Positions 1 to 4,662 of a stretch of 8,498 nt of DNA are shown in pieces. The DNA is from Nitriliruptoraceae bacterium (GTDB taxonomy: Bacteria; Actinomycetota; Nitriliruptoria; Nitriliruptorales; Nitriliruptoraceae): NCBI GenBank assembly GCA_007125475.1, contig SLDB01000287.1, positions 1 through 8,498 of the forward strand, written 5' to 3'. Each line of letters begins with the position of its first letter. Positions within the stretch are counted from its first letter, which is position 1. The notes beneath the pieces are model-generated. The model saw only the letters and a program-made list of their open reading frames with translations, was not told where the DNA came from and did not search any database. The translations under genes and the position numbers were made by a program.

Positions 1-172
1 CACCGACGACGACCACCACCTCGGCGACGCCGGCGGTGAGGGCGGCGGTCACGACGTGGGCGATGAGTGGACGGCCGGCGTGGACGGCGGCGGGCTTCTC
101 CCCACCGAACCGGCTCCCGGCCCCGGCGGCGAGGACGATCGCCGCGGTGGCAGGCAGGCCGGCCCGGCTCAC
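1..172 (-). CDS. MobA/MocA-like nucleotidyltransferase, N-terminal part (gene continues past left edge)
   Basis: The reverse strand opens with a GTG start at 172 and reads without a stop to the window edge, 57 codons. Residues about 11-25 (IVLAAGAGSRFGGEK) are the nucleotide-binding signature of the MobA-like NTP transferases that make molybdenum cofactor dinucleotides. The LAAG-A-GSRFGG-K form fits the MocA type (MCD cytidylyltransferase) better than MobA, which usually has LAGG-S-RMG-DK. A hydrophobic beta strand (EVVVVVG) follows near residue 52. The start overlaps the stop of the upstream xdhC-like gene by four bases (GTGA), so the two are almost certainly translated together. Family members paired with XdhC act in maturation of xanthine dehydrogenase or CO dehydrogenase type enzymes. 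The C-terminal part, which would decide the nucleotide preference, is not in the window. Confidence 0.85.
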   Translation of the reverse strand, partial: MSRAGLPATAAIVLAAGAGSRFGGEKPAAVHAGRPLIAHVVTAALTAGVAEVVVVVG

Positions 173-1335
173 CCGCGCTCCCGGTGGATCGGCCCGTCGG
201 TGTCGCGCAGCCGGCTCCCGGCGGCGCCGCTGCGGGAGGCGATGACCTCGGCGATGATCGCGACGGCGACCTCGGGTGGGCTCGACGCCCCGAGGTCCAG
301 ACCGATCGGGGCGTGCAGCCGCGCCAGGTCGGCCTCGGCGACACCGGCCTCGGTGAGCCGCCGGCGACGGTCGGCGACGGTGCGGCGGCTGCCCATCGCC
401 CCGATGTACCCGGCGGGGGAGGCCAGCGCCGCCGTCAGGGCGGGGACGTCGAACTTCGCGTCGTGGGTCAGGACGCACACCGCGTCGTCGGGGTCCAGGT
501 CGATGGCGGCCAGTAGCCGGTGCGGCCAGTCGACGACGAGGTCGTCGGCGTCGGGGAACCGCGCCGGGGTGACGAACCGGTCCCGGGCGTCGCAGACGGT
601 GACGTGGTGGCCGGTGAACCGCCCGAGGCTCGCCAGCGCGGCGGCGAAGTCGGTGGCGCCGAACACCAGCAGCCGTGGGGGAGCGGTGAACGGGTGGGTG
701 AACACCTCCAGGGGCCCCTCGTCGGTGGTGACCGTGGTCAACGTCGGCTCGCCGCGGGCCCGGTCGGTGCTGGCGGCCTCGGCCGCTGCGGCCGTGACGG
801 CGGCGAGGGCAGCGTCCGTGGCGTCCGTGGCGTCGGCGGCGTCGGTGGCGCCGGCGGAAGGCGTGGTGGCGGTGGAAGGGATGGTGGCGGCCATGGTGGT
901 GGTGCCGTCGGGGGTGACCAGGAGGCGCCGGCCGGCGTGGTGCGCCGGTGCGACGACGGTGGCGAGGGTGGCACGGCGGTGGTGGCGGACACGGTCGGCG
1001 AGCGCCGCGAGGGTCGGGTCGTCGTCGGCGACGAGGTGGACGGCGACGTCGATCTCGCCGCCACAGGTCAGCCCGACGGCGAATGCCTCCTCGTCGCTGA
1101 TCCCGTACCGCCGGCGGCGTGGGGCACCGTCGGCGAGGACGTCGGCGGCGAGGTCGGCGACGTCGGCCTCCACGCACCCGCCGGAGACGCTGCCGAGGAC
1201 CTCGCCGTCGTCGGCGACCGCCATCGCCGTACCGGTCGGACGTGGCGCGCTGCTGCTGGTGGCGACGACGGTGGCGAGCGCGAATCGTCGCCCGTCGCGG
1301 TGCCAGGCGACGAGGTCGTCGAGGAGCTCACGCAT
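169..1335 (-). CDS. XdhC/CoxI-family molybdenum hydroxylase maturation protein
   Basis: This 388-residue protein has the two family domains in order. The XdhC/CoxI N-terminal domain covers about residues 1-105, with GSVSGGCVE at 48-56 and GLTCGGEIDV at 88-97. The Rossmann-like XdhC C-terminal domain covers about 220-365, with YIGAMGSRRT at 310-319 and HAPIGLDLGASSPPEVA from 341. XdhC proteins bind molybdenum cofactor, oversee its sulfuration and deliver it to xanthine dehydrogenase-like enzymes in the cytoplasm. The linker at about 145-200 is an Ala/Thr/Asp-rich low-complexity stretch partly encoded by a 9-bp tandem repeat. The Rossmann loop reads GATDFA rather than the commoner GAGHVA form. 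I chose the ATG at 1335 because the XdhC homology begins there; the 44 upstream in-frame codons are the translation of an intergenic repeat. It overlaps the MobA-like gene by GTGA. A possible -10 (TACCGT) lies at 1413-1408. Confidence 0.93.
   Translation of the reverse strand: MRELLDDLVAWHRDGRRFALATVVATSSSAPRPTGTAMAVADDGEVLGSVSGGCVEADVADLAADVLADGAPRRRRYGISDEEAFAVGLTCGGEIDVAVHLVADDDPTLAALADRVRHHRRATLATVVAPAHHAGRRLLVTPDGTTTMAATIPSTATTPSAGATDAADATDATDAALAAVTAAAAEAASTDRARGEPTLTTVTTDEGPLEVFTHPFTAPPRLLVFGATDFAAALASLGRFTGHHVTVCDARDRFVTPARFPDADDLVVDWPHRLLAAIDLDPDDAVCVLTHDAKFDVPALTAALASPAGYIGAMGSRRTVADRRRRLTEAGVAEADLARLHAPIGLDLGASSPPEVAVAIIAEVIASRSGAAGSRLRDTDGPIHRERG
812..847. repeat. 9-bp tandem repeat inside the xdhC-like gene
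   Basis: Four consecutive 9-bp units follow the pattern GCGTCNGNG (two exact GCGTCCGTG copies, then GCGTCGGCG and GCGTCGGTG). On the reverse strand they encode repeated Ala-Thr-Asp or Ala-Ala-Asp triplets in the linker between the two XdhC domains. It is probably slippage-prone and may vary in copy number without breaking the frame. Confidence 0.8.
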
Positions 1336-1360
1336 CGATCGGTCCGCTCGCTCGTGCGTG

Positions 1361-1388
1361 GCCGTGGGCCGTGGGCCGTGGGCCGTGG
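1361..1388. repeat. 7-bp tandem repeat (GCCGTGG) x4 in the dksA-xdhC spacer
   Basis: Four exact copies of GCCGTGG lie head to tail in the 98-bp gap between the DksA-like stop and the XdhC start. On the transcribed (minus) strand this is CCACGGC x4, located between the putative -10 at 1413-1408 and the ATG at 1335, so it would sit in the 5' leader of the xdhC message. Confidence 0.9.
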
Positions 1389-1407
1389 CTCGTGGGGTGG
1401 GCGGGTC

Positions 1408-1413
1408 ACGGTA
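1408..1413 (-). promoter_or_regulatory. possible -10 box for the xdhC-mobA-like unit
   Basis: The minus strand reads TACCGT, matching the TA(G/C)C(G/C)T hexamer seen ahead of other genes in this window. A start near 1401 would give a leader of about 65 nt containing the 7-bp repeat. I see no convincing -35. The unit could instead be read through from the dksA-like gene. Confidence 0.35.
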
Positions 1414-1433
1414 GCCACCGGAGGCCCTGCGAC

Positions 1434-1820
1434 TCAACGCCCGGCGGCCGATGCGCAGGGCACGCACCGCACCGCGGTGGGACGCGCCTGCAGGCGCTCG
1501 TCCGGGAGCGGCGCCCCGCAGTCGTGGCAGCGACGGTGGGCCCCGAGGCGGACGCGTTCGATCGCGGCGTCGATGTCTGCCAGGTGCTCGCGTGCCGCGT
1601 CGCGCAGCGCGGTGGCCTGGGCGCGTTCGAACGCGATCGTGGCCCCTTCCGGGTCGTGCTCGTCGTCGCGGGCCGCCTCCGCGGAGCGCTCGACGATGTC
1701 GGCGACGTCGCCCGACAGGGCCGCGACCCGTCGGGCGGTGCGGTCCCGGTCATCGAACAGGCGTGCCAGCAGGTCGGGGTCCGGTGCCGGCTCGGTGTCG
1801 CGGCCGTCGGGTTTCGACAC
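1434..1820 (-). CDS. DksA/TraR-type C4 zinc-finger protein
   Basis: This 128-residue protein ends in a perfect DksA/TraR zinc finger, C-X2-C-X17-C-X2-C, formed by Cys98, Cys101, Cys119 and Cys122. The preceding part (about 15-92) is rich in Ala, Arg, Asp and Glu and predicted helical, as expected for the coiled coil that enters the RNA polymerase secondary channel. The family modulates transcription initiation, classically with ppGpp, but actinomycete members of this size are mostly uncharacterised, so the role is inferred. I chose the GTG at 1820 because a GAGG-type ribosome site lies about nine bases upstream and the sequence before it (His/Arg/Pro-rich) looks non-coding; an ATG at 1964 would add 48 unlikely residues. 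The gene lies upstream of xdhC on the same strand and is divergent from the membrane protein at 1943. Confidence 0.85.
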   Translation of the reverse strand: MSKPDGRDTEPAPDPDLLARLFDDRDRTARRVAALSGDVADIVERSAEAARDDEHDPEGATIAFERAQATALRDAAREHLADIDAAIERVRLGAHRRCHDCGAPLPDERLQARPTAVRCVPCASAAGR

Positions 1821-1928
1821 GTCGTGGAGCCTCGTGGGAGGGGAGCGTCGGTGGTGGTGCGTGACACCGCCCAGCTGCTGCCGCGGGGTGACCGACGCCT
1901 CGGTGGTTCGCGTTCCGCGGCGGTTTGC

Positions 1929-1942
1929 GGCAGGATCCTGCC
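1929..1942. promoter_or_regulatory. perfect 14-bp palindrome at the translation start of the small membrane protein
   Basis: GGCAGGATCCTGCC is its own reverse complement and ends directly before the ATG at 1943. It contains both a possible SD (AGGA, 1932-1935) and a -10-like CAGGAT (1931-1936) placed seven bases before the ATG, as in leaderless actinomycete genes. It could be an operator or a small hairpin hiding the start. Confidence 0.5.
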
Positions 1943-2182
1943 ATGATGACACGTCGTGGGCCACGCAAGCGCTGGGACGAGTTCACCCCCTCGCAGCAGC
2001 AGGGGATCGTCGCGGCCGTGATCGTCACCGGGGTTTGGCAGCTGGTGATGCTCATCGATCTGTGGCGACGTCCGGCGGCGTGCATCCGCGGGTCGAAGCG
2101 GGCCTGGTTCCTGGCCTCCTTCGCCCGCCCGTTCGGCCAGATCGCCTACTACGCCTGGGGGCGGCGACCGCCACGACCGTGA
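1943..2182 (+). CDS. small two-helix membrane protein (PLDc_N-like)
   Basis: This is a 79-residue protein with a basic N-terminus (MMTRRGPRKR) and two hydrophobic segments, about 21-40 and 54-72. Between and after them lies the pattern DLWRRP...K-AWFLASF-RPFGQIAYYAWGRR. That W-(x)n-P-x-G-x-I-x-Y-x3-GRR layout resembles the phospholipase D N-terminal-like (PLDc_N) membrane domain found alone in many small actinomycete proteins of unknown role. The match is from memory of the pattern. The ATG at 1943 is preferred; ATG 1946 is equally possible. It is divergent from the dksA-like gene, with the 14-bp palindrome immediately upstream. Confidence 0.7.
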   Translation: MMTRRGPRKRWDEFTPSQQQGIVAAVIVTGVWQLVMLIDLWRRPAACIRGSKRAWFLASFARPFGQIAYYAWGRRPPRP

Positions 2183-2232
2183 CCTGCGCGGCGGTGAGCT
2201 GAAGCGACCGGCACATTGCCCGCCGACCCGCG

Positions 2233-2249
2233 AGCGGATGGCATCCGCT
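2233..2249. terminator. inverted repeat just past the remnant membrane ORF
   Basis: AGCGGATG and CATCCGCT flank one base, so about six pairs can form around a short loop. It lies immediately downstream (minus strand) of the stop at 2253 and could be a stem-type terminator, but there is no T tract. Confidence 0.35.
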
Positions 2250-2252
2250 TGC

Positions 2253-2474
2253 TCAGCGTGGGGTGGGAACGTGTCCCGGGTCGGGTGGTCGTCGCTGGTG
2301 GAGGTGGGTGGCGATGGCGATGAAGCCCGCGCCGAGGAGGAGACCGCCGATCAGTCCGCCGAGTGGTGCGACGAAGCCGGCAGTGAACGCGGCCACGCTG
2401 AGCATGGTGGCGATGCCGGCAAGGGGAGTGCCGGTGTGGGCCAGGGCCTCGTGGACGCCCATGACGGCCACGAC
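2253..2474 (-). pseudogene. membrane-protein C-terminal remnant (or small membrane ORF)
   Basis: In the minus frame ending at 2253 the translation carries two clear hydrophobic helices (AGIATMLSVAAFTAGFVA and LGGLIGGLLLGAGFIAIA) followed by a short basic tail and a stop. I do not recognise the family. It begins, out of frame, exactly where the recognisable flavoprotein sequence of the neighbouring remnant ends (near 2474). This suggests a deletion joined the front of one gene to the back of another. The same frame is open from a GTG at 2495, and an internal ATG at about 2462 could give a 69-residue protein. Expression as a small membrane protein is therefore possible, although no good ribosome site precedes either start. 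Confidence 0.5.
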
Positions 2475-2614
2475 ATACAGCCCCGGTTCAGGCACTTGCC
2501 GCCCAGCAGGTCACGCTCGATGAACGCGGTCGTGCCGTGCCGGGCCGTGCGCAGCGCCAGCGGTAGCCCCGACATGCCCCCACCGATCACCAGGTTGTCG
2601 AAACGTCGCACCAT
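2474..2614 (-). pseudogene. N-terminal remnant of a pyridine nucleotide-disulfide oxidoreductase (MerA/Lpd-like)
   Basis: The first 47 codons read as the start of a class I flavoprotein disulfide reductase. There is a beta-strand and FAD-binding motif (DNLVIGGGMSG, residues 6-16), then a strand ending in acid (AFIERDLLGG), then the redox-active motif region GGKCLNRGCM at 38-47, comparable to GGTCVNVGCVP of mercuric reductase or dihydrolipoamide dehydrogenase. Family members have about 450-550 residues; here homology stops right after the second cysteine and the frame then reads nonsense. A good ribosome site (GGAGG) lies upstream of the ATG at 2614. A MerR-type promoter about 160 bp upstream points at it, which favours a metal-reductase origin. 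Two cysteines alone without the C-terminal domains cannot be active. Confidence 0.75.
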
Positions 2615-2643
2615 CCGCCTCGTCCTCCACGTCGACCCCGACG

Positions 2644-2663
2644 ACTACGCGCCACTACGCGCC
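2644..2663. repeat. 10-bp direct repeat
   Basis: ACTACGCGCC occurs twice back to back in the leader between the MerR-type promoter and the flavoprotein remnant. No function is evident. Confidence 0.75.
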
Positions 2664-2729
2664 ACCAGGACGGCCAGCTCACAGAAGGCCAGCCCGGCCG
2701 CAGCGAGGGTCAGCTCCGGGCTCGTCAGC

Positions 2730-2758
2730 GACCTCTGGGACCTCTGGGGGACCTCTGG
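2730..2758. repeat. three copies of GACCTCTGG
   Basis: GACCTCTGG lies at 2730-2738, 2739-2747 and 2750-2758, the last two separated by GG. The block sits just downstream of the minus-strand -10 at 2778-2773, so it would be in the early transcribed region. It may be slippage in decaying DNA or a protein-binding array. Confidence 0.8.
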
Positions 2759-2772
2759 GGCTCGGTTCCGTG

Positions 2773-2804
2773 ACGCTACGGCTTCCATCACACTGGAAGG
2801 TCAA
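2773..2804 (-). promoter_or_regulatory. MerR/CueR-type promoter with overlong spacer and dyad
   Basis: On the minus strand there is TTGACC (-35, 2804-2799) and TAGCGT (-10, 2778-2773) separated by 20 bp. The spacer region carries a dyad, CTTCCA / TGGAAG (2782-2787 and 2794-2799). A 19-20 bp spacer with the operator between the boxes is the hallmark of promoters activated by MerR-family regulators, and TTGACCTTCC...GGAAG closely resembles CueR copper-efflux promoters. It points at the flavoprotein remnant. Divergently, GAGGGG (2805-2810) and ATG 2820 begin MLIGELV, similar to a MerR N-terminus. Confidence 0.65.
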
Positions 2805-2819
2805 GAGGGGATCGCCATC

Positions 2820-2852
2820 ATGTTGATCGGGGAGCTCGTCACCGCCACGACA
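2820..2852 (+). pseudogene. possible merR-family start remnant
   Basis: After a GAGGGG ribosome-site-like sequence, ATG 2820 opens MLIGELVTAT, which resembles the first residues of MerR-family regulators (typically M-x-IGELA-x-x-TG). The sequence then turns into Pro/Ser/Arg-rich nonsense in the same frame and no helix-turn-helix follows. Its position divergent from the MerR-type promoter is exactly where the regulator would be. Only ten residues support this, so it is tentative. Confidence 0.3.
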
Positions 2853-2966
2853 CGCTCGATCCCGCCGACTCCGCCGACGAGGTCGTCTGCGCCGCCATCC
2901 CGCCACCGGCCAACCCCGGGGGCTGCTCAGGCGCCCTTCGAACTGCCGGGGCCGTCTGCGTGCGCA

Positions 2967-3098
2967 CCGCTCCTCGACATCCCTGACGGGGTCTCCCAAG
3001 CGGGGCTCATCCCCGCGGCGTACTCCCGCGGTGAGGACTTCCGCCCCGGTCCACGACGGTCCCTCGACGCGGTCGCCTTCCACGACCGCTGGGGCGGA
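2967..3098 (+). pseudogene. nitroreductase-family C-terminal remnant
   Basis: The plus frame reads PLLDIPDGVSQAGLIPAAY, then FRPGPRRSLDAVAFHDRWGG. This matches the usual end of nitroreductase-family flavoproteins, where a short helix (LGIP), a strand (ALIPxGYP) and the closing RRP-(L/V)-D-EV-x-H-x-DRW motif occur. Only about 44 residues of the usual roughly 200 are present. Nothing upstream in any frame looks like the FMN-binding N-terminal part, and there is no stop after DRWGG. I read it as the leftover tail of a deleted gene. Confidence 0.65.
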
Positions 3099-3099
3099 C

Positions 3100-3298
3100 C
3101 ACCTGCCAGGGGTGCTGTCCGGTACCCCAGGTGTGGGGACAGCCCCCAGGACATTCGCGGGCTGACCCCCTATCGGCGGGCCCCGGGGTCGGGGATGGTG
3201 ACGGGCAGGGTGGGTGACCTCGCCATCCCCGAGGCGCCCCGTCGGGCCTGGCCGGCTGACGGCATGCAGTCGGCCACAACCTCCCGGAGGTGTTGCGA
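3100..3298 (+). promoter_or_regulatory. candidate structured 5' leader of the SRPBCC gene
   Basis: This 200-bp non-coding stretch holds successive inverted repeats that share arms. GGGGTGCTGTCC (3109-3120) can pair with 3137-3146. GGGGACAGCCC (3135-3145) can instead pair with GGGCTGACCCC (3159-3169), with one mismatch. GACCCC (3164-3169) can pair with GGGGTC (3185-3190). A 13-bp arm at 3189-3201 pairs with 3220-3232 through one G-U. A 9-bp stem joins 3250-3258 with 3267-3275. Finally ACCTCC-C-GGAGGT (3279-3291) folds the ribosome site against an anti-SD. It could be an attenuator-like leader. High GC makes chance hairpins common and the left part may be an old terminator, so confidence is modest. 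No known riboswitch class was recognised. Confidence 0.4.
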
Positions 3299-3754
3299 AT
3301 GCCGACCGTTTCCAGCTCGATCGAGATCGGCGTCCCGGAAGCTCTGGTGTGGGATCTAGTGTCGGATCCTCGTCGATATCCGGAATGGGTCGTGCAGACA
3401 GATCGCATGATCGAAGTCCCCACCAACGGGTTGTGCCAGGGGGCGACCTACCGCGAATACGCCGGGATCGCGCCGTTCAAGCGTGAGAGCCAATGGCGTG
3501 TCACGGCCTTCGAGCCCCATCGTCGCCAGGTGCACCTCGGCGACGACGGAAGTGTCGAACTCGAGTTGACGATCGAGGTCGATCCGGTTGACGGAGGTAG
3601 CCGACTCACCCAGACGTTCGACGTCCGCCCCCGAGGCATGATGGCCGTCGTGATGCGGGTGGTGTGGCCGCTCGTGATGCGGCGGCGGCTTCTACGCGCC
3701 AACGACCGGTCCGTCGCGAACGCCAGGCACCTGCTGGAGGCCGGCTCACCGTGA
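3299..3754 (+). CDS. SRPBCC-superfamily (polyketide cyclase/dehydrase-like) protein
   Basis: The 151-residue product has the START/SRPBCC layout. The first strand is VSSSIEIGVPEALVWDLVSDPRRYPEWV, where 'vWdlvsDp.rypeW' is the typical helix-grip opening. It is followed by alternating strands (THREE-type sheet with SQWRVTAFEP, VELELTIEVDPVDGGSRLTQTFDV) and a long C-terminal helix from about 112 to 148. Such proteins bind hydrophobic ligands or act as cyclases and dehydrases; no catalytic residue can be assigned, so substrate and role are unknown. I chose ATG 3299 because GGAGG at 3286-3290 lies eight bases upstream; a GTG at 3290 overlaps that site. Some codons are less GC-biased than in the neighbours (GATCTAGTG, CGATATCCG), which hints at separate ancestry. 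The stop overlaps no real downstream gene. Confidence 0.82.
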   Translation: MPTVSSSIEIGVPEALVWDLVSDPRRYPEWVVQTDRMIEVPTNGLCQGATYREYAGIAPFKRESQWRVTAFEPHRRQVHLGDDGSVELELTIEVDPVDGGSRLTQTFDVRPRGMMAVVMRVVWPLVMRRRLLRANDRSVANARHLLEAGSP

Positions 3755-3858
3755 TCGAACCCTCGGGCTCGTGGCAGGGGCCGCCCGCGATGGCGCCGGC
3801 CACGGCGATCCGAACAGCGTGGTTGTACACACCGGGCACGAAGGATCGCCACCGCCCG
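3755..3858. other. gap between convergent SRPBCC and UDG genes
   Basis: About 100 bp separate the two convergent stops. I see no clean hairpin with a T tract. The third-position G/C bias here fits a frame other than either neighbour, but no family was recognised in it. Confidence 0.4.
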
Positions 3859-4584
3859 TCACGTTCGCCGGTGCTCGTGAACCGCCGGGGCCGTATCCGG
3901 CCGTCCTCGTCCCGCCAGAGCTGCGGCTCTCGCGAACACGGCGTCGAGCATCTCCTCGGTGAGCCGGCCGGTGAAGGTGTTCTGCTGGCTGACGTGGTAG
4001 CTGCCGAGCAGCACCGCGCCGCCCGGAAGCGGCGCCTCGGCGCCGTGGCCGAACACCGGCTTGCGGCCCTCCCAGCCGGTCGCCCGCAGCACCGCGTCCC
4101 AGCCGTACCCACCGAGCGCCACCGCGACCCGCCACGGCACGAGATCCAGCTCCTCGGCGAGGAACGGGGCACACCGGTCACGCTCCTCGACCGTCGGGCG
4201 GTTCTGCGGCGGGGCACAGCGCACCGGCGCGGTGATCCATGCGCCAGTGAGCTCCAGGCCGTCGTCGGCCGACACAGACGTCGGTTGGTTCGCGAATCCC
4301 GTACGGAACAGTGACGCGTACAGCCAGTCGCCCGAACGATCCCCGGTGAACATCCGCCCCGTGCGGTTCGCTCCGTGCGCCGCGGGCGCCAGGCCTACGA
4401 TCACCACCCGTGCCTGCGGATCGCCGAACCCCGGCACCGGCCGGCCCCAGTACTCCTCGTCGCGGAACGCCGCCCGCTTCTCGCGGGCGACCTGCTCACG
4501 CCACGCCACCAACCGGGGGCACGCCCGACACGACGTCACCGCACGTGCCAGGGATTCGAGGTGGGGGACACGGTCGGTGGACAT
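3859..4584 (-). CDS. udgB: family 5 uracil-DNA glycosylase (UdgB)
   Basis: This 241-residue DNA-repair enzyme removes uracil and other deaminated bases from DNA. Four cysteines placed as in the iron-sulfur UDGs are present: Cys19 and Cys22 (SCRAC), Cys123 (VRCAPP) and Cys138 (RDRCAPF). Motif 1 is GLAPAAHGANRTGRMFTGD (64-82). The family 5 type has Ala where families 1 and 4 have a catalytic Asp or Glu. Motif 2 is SYHVSQQNTFTGRLT (195-209), again the UdgB form. Length fits the family. The C-terminal tail after about residue 222 is not recognisable. The ATG at 4584 is supported by a -10-like TAGCCT only six bases upstream, implying a leaderless message; no ribosome site is present. It is divergent from the DUF1295 gene and convergent with the SRPBCC gene. 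Confidence 0.93.
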   Translation of the reverse strand: MSTDRVPHLESLARAVTSCRACPRLVAWREQVAREKRAAFRDEEYWGRPVPGFGDPQARVVIVGLAPAAHGANRTGRMFTGDRSGDWLYASLFRTGFANQPTSVSADDGLELTGAWITAPVRCAPPQNRPTVEERDRCAPFLAEELDLVPWRVAVALGGYGWDAVLRATGWEGRKPVFGHGAEAPLPGGAVLLGSYHVSQQNTFTGRLTEEMLDAVFARAAALAGRGRPDTAPAVHEHRRT

Positions 4585-4590
4585 GCGGTA

Positions 4591-4596
4591 AGGCTA
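4591..4596 (-). promoter_or_regulatory. leaderless -10 promoter element of udgB
   Basis: The minus strand reads TAGCCT, then six bases, then the ATG at 4584. That spacing puts the transcription start at or beside the start codon, a typical leaderless arrangement in actinomycetes. Confidence 0.6.
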
Positions 4597-4641
4597 CGCA
4601 GGACAACCGCCCGCCACCCACCCCATCGACGGAGGTCGTAC

Positions 4642-4662
4642 GTGCCGTCAGCCACCACATGA
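4642..4662 (+). CDS. six-codon upstream ORF coupled to the DUF1295 gene
   Basis: GGAGG at 4631-4635 lies 23 bases before the DUF1295 ATG, too far to serve it, but six bases before a GTG at 4642. That GTG opens the peptide MPSATT and stops at TGA 4660-4662, which overlaps the DUF1295 start as ATGA. A ribosome ending the short peptide could reinitiate directly on the main gene. This is an inference from spacing; the peptide has no recognisable features. Confidence 0.4.
   Translation: MPSATT

Noticed and set aside
812..847. CRISPR or phase-variation array
   Set aside because: The 9-bp units are contiguous without spacers and in frame inside a linker; this is a low-complexity coding repeat.
56..1414. 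Long plus-strand open frames of 452 and 560 codons opposite the XdhC/MobA-like genes
   Set aside because: They are antisense shadows in GC-rich DNA with biased, repetitive composition and no family features; the minus-strand genes explain the region.
1335..1467. Upstream extension of XdhC by 44 codons to 1467
   Set aside because: The extension translates the 7-bp repeat and the dksA 3' end; homology begins at the ATG at 1335.
2238..3359. A 373-codon plus-strand open frame across the remnant region
   Set aside because: Only the short nitroreductase-like part looks like protein; the rest is antisense to the flavoprotein and membrane remnants or nonsense, and it runs into the SRPBCC start in another frame.
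3751..4314. Plus-strand GTG overlapping the SRPBCC stop (GTGA) as a coupled second gene
   Set aside because: Almost all of it is antisense to the clear uracil-DNA glycosylase and it shows no family features.
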